Below, piece by piece: positions 36,046 to 43,124 of a DNA stretch of 63,682 nt. The number at the start of each line of letters is the position of its first letter. Within the stretch, counting starts at the first letter, position 1. Both the position numbers and the translations under genes were made by a program. The DNA comes from Cryomorphaceae bacterium. Lineage in GTDB: Bacteria; Bacteroidota; Bacteroidia; Flavobacteriales; Schleiferiaceae. The stretch covers positions 1-63,682 of the forward strand of contig JAFMBM010000012.1 of the NCBI GenBank assembly GCA_017858515.1. The letters run 5' to 3'. Under the pieces are notes generated by a model, which saw only the letters and a list, made by a program, of their open reading frames with translations, searched no databases and was not told the origin of the DNA.

Positions 36046-36933
36046 ATGTCGGCAGCAAAAGAATTAGTTTCCTATCCGATACCTGCTTGGCTCCAAGTTT
36101 TTTTTCGAACAACTACTTTTCTTTCATCTAAATTATCTTGCTTTTTTGCGCTGAAAATTTTCTTTAGGCCCATTCCCTTTCCTATCCCTAAAAGAGAAAG
36201 AAAGATTCGATCTAGCGCTAGTAGTTCAGAGCAAATTCTAACTTCAAGACAGAAAAAATTTAAGCTTTTCATCTTAGGTGAAAATTCATCTGGGAAAATT
36301 TTGTTCATTCACGGTTGGAGTGGAAGAGGTAGTCAGTTTTATGCGCTCATTGATGAATTGCAAAGCAAGGGGTTCCAATGCTATTTTTTTGATGCGCCTG
36401 GTCATGGAGAGTATCCAGACACTTTTTGTGACATGCTTACCTTCATAGAGACCATACATCAATTAGATCGCAACCACGGACCTTTTAAGGCTCTTATAGG
36501 TCATTCTTTAGGTGGAATGGCAGCTTTAAATGCCTTCAACTTAGGTTTGAAGACAAAAGCGATTGTGACTATCTGCAGTCCTTCTTCCATTGATGGAGTT
36601 GTTTTAGATTTTGCAAACGCTATTGGGGCAGGAGAAAAGCTAGTTTTACCTATTATTCAAAAAATTGAAAAGAAATACAAACGTAAGTCAACCGACTATT
36701 CTCCCACATCTTTTATGTCTAATTATCAATTAGATGGGTTGATTATTCAAGATCGAAATGATCTTGAAGTTCCTTTTGTCCATGCAGAGCAATTGAGTCT
36801 TTCTTGGAATTCAGCAAAGAATTTTTATACGGATGAATTAGGGCATAGAAAGGTATTGTCAGATCCAAGTGTTCTAAGCGAGATTTCCAGCTTTTTACTG
36901 TCAGCAGGCAGACAAAATGAGGAGGTAGAGTAG
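36046..36933 (+). CDS. Alpha/beta hydrolase
   Basis: The 295-residue protein has a serine-hydrolase core: oxyanion motif LFIHGWSGRGSQFY near residue 85, DAPGHGEYPD, the nucleophile elbow IGHSLGGMAA, the catalytic Asp in IIQDRNDLEVP and His in DELGHRKVL. The first 60 residues are hydrophobic and basic and could lie against or in the membrane. The substrate is not evident; esterase or lipase-like activity is most likely. The start codon lies 17 bases after tRNA-Leu and no separate promoter is visible between them. Confidence 0.85.
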   Translation: MSAAKELVSYPIPAWLQVFFRTTTFLSSKLSCFFALKIFFRPIPFPIPKRERKIRSSASSSEQILTSRQKKFKLFILGENSSGKILFIHGWSGRGSQFYALIDELQSKGFQCYFFDAPGHGEYPDTFCDMLTFIETIHQLDRNHGPFKALIGHSLGGMAALNAFNLGLKTKAIVTICSPSSIDGVVLDFANAIGAGEKLVLPIIQKIEKKYKRKSTDYSPTSFMSNYQLDGLIIQDRNDLEVPFVHAEQLSLSWNSAKNFYTDELGHRKVLSDPSVLSEISSFLLSAGRQNEEVE

Positions 36934-36968
36934 GCGAACTTTAACCTGTTCTAAAACGTTGAAGTTAT

Positions 36969-37466
36969 ATGAAAACCAAGAAACTAATTTTACTACTCAT
37001 GACCTTTAGTCTTTTGGCTTGCCAAGGTCAAACAAATCAAAATTCAATGAGCGATTCCACCCTTTTTCCAGGAGCTATTTCTAAAGAAGAACTAAAGAAG
37101 AATCTAAGTCCAGAACAGTATTATGTAATTGTTGAAAAGGGTACTGAACGTCCTCATACAGGTGAATTTAATCTGCATTTTGAAGAAGGAATCTACACTT
37201 GTGCCGCGTGTGGTTCAGAACTTTTTGATTCTGATTCTAAATTCGATGCGCATTGTGGCTGGCCGAGTTTCGATCAGGCGAAAGCCAATGATAAAATTGT
37301 CGAGAAAAAGGATGTGAGTCATGGAATGATTCGAACAGAAATAATGTGCGCTAATTGTGGAGGACATTTGGGTCATGTGTTTAACGATGGACCTACGAGT
37401 ACAGGCCTGCGCTATTGTGTAAATTCACTTTCAATTGATTTTAAATCAGAAGAAAAGGAAGAATGA
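36969..37466 (+). CDS. msrB: Peptide-methionine (R)-S-oxide reductase MsrB, lipoprotein form
   Basis: MsrB reduces methionine-R-sulfoxide in proteins. The 165 residues begin with a lipoprotein signal peptide (FSLLACQG, Cys18), so this copy acts in the periplasm or on the outer membrane. The SelR domain has both zinc CxxC pairs (CAACGSELF and CANCGGHLGHVF), HCGWPSFDQA, and the catalytic Cys in LRYCVNSLS. It follows the hydrolase gene by 35 bases. Confidence 0.94.
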   Translation: MKTKKLILLLMTFSLLACQGQTNQNSMSDSTLFPGAISKEELKKNLSPEQYYVIVEKGTERPHTGEFNLHFEEGIYTCAACGSELFDSDSKFDAHCGWPSFDQAKANDKIVEKKDVSHGMIRTEIMCANCGGHLGHVFNDGPTSTGLRYCVNSLSIDFKSEEKEE

Positions 37467-37484
37467 GAATATTCTTCATGAATG

Positions 37485-37492
37485 TATCTTTG
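37485..37492 (+). promoter_or_regulatory. -7 box before the interrupted ORF
   Basis: TATCTTTG fits TAnnTTTG and ends 16 bases before the GTG at 37509. No TTG is present at -33. It supports the idea that the following broken ORF is or was expressed. Confidence 0.35.
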
Positions 37493-37508
37493 AGGAAAAT
37501 TTACGTTC

Positions 37509-37970
37509 GTGTTTGAAGTGTTTCATATTTCAGGTTCAATGTGGCCCAACCTAAGCGCTACATTATATGTATTCAAGCAACTATTTTATGCTTCACAAGT
37601 GATGGTTAGCCTTGAATTTTCTGATGCGGCTTTATACGATCAGGGCAATTCAAATCAAGCAGATTGGAGAAAGGCTGCAGGATATAAAAGCGGATGGGTT
37701 ACCGAAACAAATGATGAACTTATAGTGGTTTATCGATATTGGAAGGGAAATATAGAAACCGCTTTGTACACACGCAAACCTAACGAGGGTTGAACCGTTT
37801 CAGACTTGAGAACTGTAGCTTTTACCCCAGGAGATACCGTCAGACAATCCTATATTATCCCAAATGTTTTTGATTGGCCTGTAACTCCTTATGCCGGAGG
37901 AGATGAAGTTAATAAGTCTGACTATGCTTTCCGTATTAAAGTGGAAGAATATATCGAGAAAGATCAATAA
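37509..37970 (+). pseudogene. Hypothetical protein gene interrupted by one in-frame TGA
   Basis: From GTG at 37509 the frame runs 94 codons to TGA at 37791, then continues in the same frame for 58 more sense codons to TAA at 37968. Both parts read like protein: the first has DAALYDQGNSNQADWRKAAG and LIVVYRYWKG, the second TVAFTPGDTVRQSYIIPNVF and DYAFRIKVEEYIEKD. Across the stop the sequence is NEG-stop-TVSDL; a single TGG-to-TGA change of a Trp would explain it. The family is not recognised. It may be a recent pseudogene, a sequencing error, or two short genes; other genes here use TGA as stop, so the code is standard. Confidence 0.55.
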
Positions 37971-38038
37971 AGCCTTTAAAAAGCTTTACCAAGATTGAAG
38001 TGCAACCATTTGGGTGGATGTCTTTGCAAACTCTAATC

Positions 38039-38686
38039 TTAGTCGTTCAAAAAGAGATCGGAGGATATCAGCGAATACCCATACGGAAGATCAAGGCTAA
38101 AAAGAGATTTGTCTTGTCTTGATGTGTTTATGCGGATTGCCTGCCACTTTATGGTAGAATTGTCTTTTTGTTTCCAAGTCATTAATAAAGGCAATCCCTT
38201 TATTTTACTACCATAAGCAGTAAGATCAAAGGCACCTACAACGGCTAAGTCCTCAGTATACCATATCTGAAAAGCTTCCCCACCTTCCTTTGGATGCGCC
38301 ACAATAAGCTTGCAGTTATATCCCACGATTTTCTTTTGCTCTGAGGTTTGCTCTAGCGTAAATTCATCTATAAAGTCCTTCATAAAATCAACTTTACCAA
38401 AGTCTTCGCCTTCAATTGATGTAGCTAGTTTCATTCCCATCATCTGAAGAAGCACAAGTGATTTTTTCTCCTTCTCATCTGCAATAAGAACCGTTTCAAT
38501 TTCTTCAATTTTCATCTTTATATGGCTTCTACCATTAGAAAACGCCATGGTTAAAGAGAGACTTTCTGCGTCTGAATTGTTTTCTGTATTCGTTCCCTTG
38601 TATTCCACGAAATATTCTGTCTTTTGAGCTGCAACTTCATTGAAGAAGCAAGTAAACAAAAGGAGGTAAGCCAATTTATTCAACAT
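38039..38686 (-). CDS. Secreted DUF4412-like protein
   Basis: The 215-residue protein has a signal peptide ending NEVAAQ and a beta-rich domain with FVEYKGT near the start, MKLATSIEGEDFGKVDF in the middle, KKIVGYNCKLIVAHPK, and IWYTEDLAVVGAF toward the end. The pattern of an IAGY(K/N)C-like motif followed by a W-Y/T-E stretch is that of DUF4412 and GLPGLI-type periplasmic proteins in Bacteroidota. Function is unknown; these folds resemble lipoprotein carriers. It stands alone between the broken ORF and the glycosyltransferase, which is on the same strand. Confidence 0.7.
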   Translation of the reverse strand: MLNKLAYLLLFTCFFNEVAAQKTEYFVEYKGTNTENNSDAESLSLTMAFSNGRSHIKMKIEEIETVLIADEKEKKSLVLLQMMGMKLATSIEGEDFGKVDFMKDFIDEFTLEQTSEQKKIVGYNCKLIVAHPKEGGEAFQIWYTEDLAVVGAFDLTAYGSKIKGLPLLMTWKQKDNSTIKWQAIRINTSRQDKSLFSLDLPYGYSLISSDLFLND

Positions 38687-38748
38687 GAGTTCTGGATTAT
38701 TAAATTCGAAAATAAGAGAAAGATCTTAGCCGTGATTCTAATTCACAT

Positions 38749-39867
38749 TTAATTGTGAATCAATAGCTCATCATAAATAGAATTTATTTGTTTTTTCAAT
38801 CTTGTAGGGTGAAAAAGCGTTGAAGATTTACTTTCAAGCACCTGCTTTTTTGAAATGAAATCTATCATTGCCTGGGATAGTTTTTCCAATTGATTTGCAT
38901 CTATGCAAATTCCTATTCCAGGTTCATTTATAACTTCATTTATACCACCAACTTTAGAGCTAATAATATACAATCCAGCTGTCATAGCCTCAGAAATAGT
39001 ACATGGCAAATTTTCAAAATGACTAAATTGTACAAGGCATTTTGATTTTCTAATTCGAGCTGCTGCCTCTGAATAAGGAATAGCAGAGTGAATATCTAAA
39101 TTCTTAGATGGTATATTCAATCGCTTTTTCGCCTCAATAAGTGGATCAATATTTCCATCGCCACCAAGGCTCATACGGGCCGTAGGATGTATTTTCCAAA
39201 CATTATAAAATGCTTCAAGAATATCCAAAGGCCTCTTGTTCGCATCAAGTGTTGAAAGATGGATAAAATCATAATCTTTCGATTCTTCATGGAAAAAGAG
39301 CTCAGAATCCACCACATTGTACCATGTTTCACAGTCTAGTTTAACTCCACGGTTTCTCATACTTTCACCCAAGTGTTGGGTTACGGGCAGTAGTTTAGAT
39401 ACCGATTTGTTGGCAAACTTGAGATTGAATTTTTCAAAAAACGAAAGAGATTGATTCCGCTCAGCAGTATATCCAGACCAATGTTCACTGGAAACTGCTG
39501 GAATATTAAAGTTGGATGAGAAGAAATTCAGAGCAAATCCTGAACGATGGATAATCTGACCATGAATTAAATCGAAATGAATCGACTGAGCTAAGACTAT
39601 TTCCTTTGCTTTTAGAAGCATTTTAAAATAGTGCATAGGGGCTAAGGGTCCCTTGGAATGGTAGTAAAAGTGTATTCCGGAGAAATTAGTTTCCTCAATA
39701 ATTTCGAATTCAAAACTTTTAGCAATCGCTCGGGAAGGGGTAAATCCAATAAAGAAAACAAAATGATCTTCCGCAATAAGTTGGGCTTGTCTTACTATGA
39801 AATTCCCTAAAGTAGGGTTGTTTAGATTTGGATACCAAGGACTTATAAATAATATGTTTTTTCTCAT
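38749..39867 (-). CDS. Glycosyltransferase family 4-type enzyme
   Basis: The 372-residue protein has the GT-B fold of GT4: an N-terminal LFISPWYPNLNNPTLGNFI, then HLSTLDANKRPLDILEAF at the linker, and FSHFENLPCTISEAMTAGL with the E-x7-E type donor-binding motif followed by SKVGGINEVI. It transfers a sugar from a nucleotide donor to an unknown acceptor, probably for surface polysaccharide. The longer open frame begins with 44 residues that overlap the upstream gene in another frame; ATG at 39867 overlaps the YeiH gene stop by 4 bases (ATGA) and is the better start. Confidence 0.88.
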   Translation of the reverse strand: MRKNILFISPWYPNLNNPTLGNFIVRQAQLIAEDHFVFFIGFTPSRAIAKSFEFEIIEETNFSGIHFYYHSKGPLAPMHYFKMLLKAKEIVLAQSIHFDLIHGQIIHRSGFALNFFSSNFNIPAVSSEHWSGYTAERNQSLSFFEKFNLKFANKSVSKLLPVTQHLGESMRNRGVKLDCETWYNVVDSELFFHEESKDYDFIHLSTLDANKRPLDILEAFYNVWKIHPTARMSLGGDGNIDPLIEAKKRLNIPSKNLDIHSAIPYSEAAARIRKSKCLVQFSHFENLPCTISEAMTAGLYIISSKVGGINEVINEPGIGICIDANQLEKLSQAMIDFISKKQVLESKSSTLFHPTRLKKQINSIYDELLIHN

Positions 39868-40835
39868 GCTAGAAGAAATACAAATAAAAGTAAGGCGAGA
39901 TGAAAAAGCGTAAGAAGAGATGCCGCAACAACTGCCGATTTTCCTTGAGTCATCATTCCCTTTAACGAAATATGAAGACCTATAGCTACTAGGGCCCAAT
40001 TCAAAAGAAAATCACCCACATATTTTGTGTAATCTCTTAGATCATAGAACGCAGGGATGAAATTAAATGACAGAAATCCAAGCAGAAAAGCATAGAGAAA
40101 CCAAGGCAATTGAATACTTCTAGCTTTATTGTCAGCTCCATCCACTTTAAAAATTAACCGTGTAGCAAGCATGAGCGGAATCAATAGGAAAATTCTACCC
40201 ATTTTAAATGCTGTACCTAGAATTCCTGTAGTCTCATCAACCCCAAAACTCGCCGCAATTGCGTGACCTGCAGATTGAATATATCCACCTGTAAACCAAG
40301 CATTCCATTCTGATTCCAGTGTAAGAGAATTTAAAAGAATTGGTGTTGTGAATAAGGCGATTGTACTCAGGCCATTGACCAGTAAAATAGCTAGCGCAAT
40401 TTCAGACGATTTTGCTTTTGTTAGTCCTGAAGCTGCGCCAATTGCGGCTGAACCACATACTGCTTCTCCACCTGCCAAAAGCCAACTCAGTTCTTTACTA
40501 ATGCCAAATTTAGGTAAGATCTTCAAGCCTAAATATATAAGGATGACTCCAACAATCGCAAGAAATGCAAAATAGTATTTCGATTCTAAAACTTGAACCC
40601 ACAGAAGTTGGGTACCCATGAGCGCGATCGCAGCTTGGAGAATGTTTTTTTCAATCCATTTAACGGATGGACTAATACTTTTAAAACGACTTAAAACAGG
40701 GCTGAATACTAGGCCAATAACAATAGCCCAGCCCGCTCCGCCAAGAATGGGAAATAAGCTATTTGCTCCGTACGATAAAAGAGTTAGTAGCAAGCTTAGA
40801 ATCAATCCAAGCGCAAAACTGAGTCTATAAGGCAT
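39864..40835 (-). CDS. YeiH-type (UPF0324) putative sulfate exporter
   Basis: The 323-residue membrane protein has about nine to ten hydrophobic segments and family motifs such as LKILPKFGISKELSWLLAGG, VCGSAAIGAASGL and GGYIQSAGHAIAASFG. UPF0324 proteins were proposed as sulfate or sulfite exporters (YeiH in E. coli, controlled by YeiE). No sulfur-metabolism genes lie next to it here, so the substrate is open. It overlaps the glycosyltransferase by 4 bases and is probably co-transcribed with it. Confidence 0.82.
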   Translation of the reverse strand: MPYRLSFALGLILSLLLTLLSYGANSLFPILGGAGWAIVIGLVFSPVLSRFKSISPSVKWIEKNILQAAIALMGTQLLWVQVLESKYYFAFLAIVGVILIYLGLKILPKFGISKELSWLLAGGEAVCGSAAIGAASGLTKAKSSEIALAILLVNGLSTIALFTTPILLNSLTLESEWNAWFTGGYIQSAGHAIAASFGVDETTGILGTAFKMGRIFLLIPLMLATRLIFKVDGADNKARSIQLPWFLYAFLLGFLSFNFIPAFYDLRDYTKYVGDFLLNWALVAIGLHISLKGMMTQGKSAVVAASLLTLFHLALLLFVFLLA

Positions 40836-40878
40836 TCCAACAAAGGTAAGTTGGCAAAAAATTAAAAGTGTGATTTAA

Positions 40879-40912
40879 TTGCGTGGTAAAAGCTAGAAAC
40901 ATATTATATTTG
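40879..40912 (+). promoter_or_regulatory. Promoter of tRNA-His
   Basis: TTG at 40879-40881 and TATATTTG at 40905-40912, 23 bases apart. The tRNA begins 13 bases after the box, as for tRNA-Lys. Confidence 0.6.
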
Positions 40913-40925
40913 CCCTCCTTAAAAT

Positions 40926-41000
40926 GGTGATTGTAGCTCAGTTGGTTAGAGCGCTAGTTTGTGGCACTAGAGGTCGCCGGTTCGAACCCGGTCTTTCACC
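40926..41000 (+). tRNA. tRNA-His (anticodon GUG)
   Basis: The cloverleaf has anticodon stem CTAGT/ACTAG around loop TTGTGGC (anticodon GTG), D arm GCTC...GAGC and T arm GCCGG-TTCGAAC-CCGGT. The extra G at -1 (40926) and C73 are encoded, as tRNA-His requires. The acceptor stem GTGATTG/CTTTCAC has two adjacent U-U mismatches at pairs 5-68 and 6-67, which is unusual. The complete CCA is not encoded. Confidence 0.93.
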
Positions 41001-41003
41001 CAT

Positions 41004-41034
41004 AAAAAAACCCGCATTTAGCGGGTTTTTTTAT
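41004..41034. terminator. Bidirectional terminator between tRNA-His and the thioredoxin-like gene
   Basis: A run of A, then CCCGC, loop ATTTA, GCGGG and a run of T form a symmetric hairpin. It ends transcription from tRNA-His on the plus strand and from the thioredoxin-like gene on the minus strand. Confidence 0.85.
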
Positions 41035-41039
41035 GGGGT

Positions 41040-41585
41040 TTATTTCCATTTACCTTCAAAAGTCTTTTCAAAATCTGTCCATGGAGTAGAGGTATAACCT
41101 TCATTCACAACATAATGAAAGATTGGCTCTATGGCTGTTGGAGTCAAGTATCCTGGTACAGCAGAGATAATCTCCCAGTTTTCATTTAAGTATACAACGG
41201 TTGGGTATGCTATTTGGCCATTTACTGCAGCCATTTGAGTTAAAGGATGCGAGGCATTGCGTGAATTCGCTCTATTTGGATCGTATTGAGTATTCACAAA
41301 AGTCTGACCCATAAAGACCACAGTGTCATTTCCCTCGGCGTTGAATTTAATGGCGTAAAAGTTTTCGTTTACGTATTTAATCACTTCGGGATTACCGAAT
41401 GTATTCTTGGTCATTAGCTTACAAGGCCCACACCACACGGTATAAAAATCAATTAATACCTTTCTTGGATTCTCCTTATTGAGTTCTACAACCTCTTCAA
41501 AGCTTCTCCATTTGATGCTCTCTTGTGCTAAAGCGGATTGTGCTATTAAGAATGCAATAATTAGAACGATACTATTTTTTTTCAT
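41040..41585 (-). CDS. Secreted thioredoxin-family protein
   Basis: The 181-residue protein (from ATG at 41585) has a signal peptide ending QSALAQ and a thioredoxin domain with active site DFYTVWCGPCKLMTKNTF (CGPC) and cis-Pro in IAYPTVVYL. The insertion between them (GQTFVNTQYDPNRANSRNAS) is longer than in thioredoxin, as in the DUF255-like and TlpA-like periplasmic reductants of Bacteroidota. It likely reduces disulfides in envelope proteins. The longer frame would need a TTG at 41615. Confidence 0.87.
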   Translation of the reverse strand: MKKNSIVLIIAFLIAQSALAQESIKWRSFEEVVELNKENPRKVLIDFYTVWCGPCKLMTKNTFGNPEVIKYVNENFYAIKFNAEGNDTVVFMGQTFVNTQYDPNRANSRNASHPLTQMAAVNGQIAYPTVVYLNENWEIISAVPGYLTPTAIEPIFHYVVNEGYTSTPWTDFEKTFEGKWK

Positions 41586-41652
41586 GTGACTGATTTTTTC
41601 TTGAACAGTTTCCAAAATTATGCCATTGAAATTGAAAATGTTATAAACGAAA

Positions 41653-41681
41653 ATAGGCGTCTGAAATTTTCAGACGCCTAT
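41653..41681 (-). terminator. Terminator-like perfect inverted repeat after the POT transporter gene
   Basis: ATAGGCGTCTGAAA and TTTCAGACGCCTAT are perfect 14-base complements around a single base. It lies 27 bases past the transporter stop on the minus strand. The following minus-strand bases TTTCGTTT form a weak U tract. Confidence 0.7.
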
Positions 41682-41707
41682 CATCCTATATTATAATCCT
41701 GTTATTT

Positions 41708-43102
41708 CTATCCTGCGGCAACAACATCATCTTCAGCTCCATGCGTAAGTTTTCTTAGATGCTTAGAAAAAAGAATTAAGATTAAACCAAAGGAAACAGT
41801 AAATATTACCAAGCCCCAGAAAACAGTTGTTTCTCCTAAGCTTTCTGCCTGCCGACCAACCCAAGAGGCTAGGAAATTGGCTAATCCAGTGGCAGCAAAA
41901 TATACCCCCATCATAGAGGCAACAATTTTCTTAGGCGCTACTTTTGTAATGAAAGACAATGCCACAGGAGAAAGAAAGAGTTCACCAATGGTATGAAAGA
42001 AATAAGCAAGTAATAACCAATGAATACCTGACTTCTTAGTCACAGTAATTACTTCTTCTGCACCACGTACATATTCTGCCTCATTACTAGCAGCTACCAT
42101 AAAGAGATAACCTAATCCCATTATAACGGTTCCCAATCCCATTTTTGTAATAGCAGATAGCTTGATTCCTTTTTTTGAAAGGTAGATCCACAATGAGGCT
42201 ACAATTCCTCCAAAAATCATAATATACCCTGCATTTAAACTCTGGAATACTGCTGCAGGAACTTCATAAGAACCAATGTTTCGGTCAGTTATCAAGTCAG
42301 TATAAATATTCATTAGTCCACCGGCTTGTTCGAAAGCCATCCAAAATACAATTACAATAATGAAAGAAATACCTAGAACTAAAATTCTATCCCATTCTTT
42401 CTTCGAAAAACCTTCTTTTCCATTGTCGATCTTTCTTTGTGCTTTTTCTTCTTTGGTTTCCATATTGCCTACATGAGTGAGATACTTCTGTCCCCAGATA
42501 AATACAAACTGTCCTAAGAGCATACCAAATCCAGCCAATGTAAATCCCCAATGCCAACCATATGTTGCCGCAACAACGGATACAATAATTCCCGCAAGGA
42601 AAGCACCGATATTAATACCCATGTAAAATATAGTAAAACCTGAATCTCTTCTTGGATCACCTTCTGAATAAAGGCCTCCAACCATAGTAGAAATATTAGG
42701 TTTTAGAAGTCCCACTCCAATGATTATAAGTCCCAATCCTGTAAAGAAAAGAGTTTGGGCATGGAATGCCAACATGAATTGCCCAACTACAAGAAAGGCC
42801 CCTCCGAGCATCACCGATTTCTTTTGGCCGAGCAATTTATCAGCTATAATTCCGCCCGGTATAGACATGATATATACCAACGCAGTGTATATGCCATAGA
42901 GAAATAAGGCATTATCTCTTGTCCAACCATAACCTGAGTCGATGCCAGCATCGGATTGAGCAATTAAGAATAGAACTAATAAACCACGCATTCCGTAATA
43001 GCTGAATCGCTCCCACATTTCTGTAAAGAAGAGAATTGCCAATCCGATTGGATGCCCAAAAAAGCTTGGTTGAGATTTGTTGATGGAACTAGCTGTTGTC
43101 AT
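41708..43102 (-). CDS. Proton-dependent oligopeptide transporter (POT/PTR2 family)
   Basis: The 464-residue protein has the POT signatures: FFTEMWERFSYYGMRGLLVLF (region around residues 26-46, with the ExxERFxYY motif), GGIIADKLLGQKKSVMLGG, and FYMGINIGAFLAGI. About twelve to fourteen membrane helices are visible. POT carriers import di- and tripeptides with protons across the inner membrane. The DPP-IV gene is 22 bases upstream on the same strand, so dipeptides released by the peptidase and their uptake carrier are made together. A strong inverted repeat follows the gene. Confidence 0.93.
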   Translation of the reverse strand: MTTASSINKSQPSFFGHPIGLAILFFTEMWERFSYYGMRGLLVLFLIAQSDAGIDSGYGWTRDNALFLYGIYTALVYIMSIPGGIIADKLLGQKKSVMLGGAFLVVGQFMLAFHAQTLFFTGLGLIIIGVGLLKPNISTMVGGLYSEGDPRRDSGFTIFYMGINIGAFLAGIIVSVVAATYGWHWGFTLAGFGMLLGQFVFIWGQKYLTHVGNMETKEEKAQRKIDNGKEGFSKKEWDRILVLGISFIIVIVFWMAFEQAGGLMNIYTDLITDRNIGSYEVPAAVFQSLNAGYIMIFGGIVASLWIYLSKKGIKLSAITKMGLGTVIMGLGYLFMVAASNEAEYVRGAEEVITVTKKSGIHWLLLAYFFHTIGELFLSPVALSFITKVAPKKIVASMMGVYFAATGLANFLASWVGRQAESLGETTVFWGLVIFTVSFGLILILFSKHLRKLTHGAEDDVVAAG

Positions 43103-43124
43103 TGATATAGTGGTTTAGGTTGAT

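Noticed and set aside
37791..37793. TGA as selenocysteine or tryptophan codon
   Set aside because: No SECIS-like hairpin was seen after it, and other genes in the window use TGA as a normal stop.
39868..39999. 44-residue extension of the glycosyltransferase
   Set aside because: It overlaps the upstream YeiH-type gene in another frame; ATG at 39867 with a 4-base overlap is the normal arrangement.
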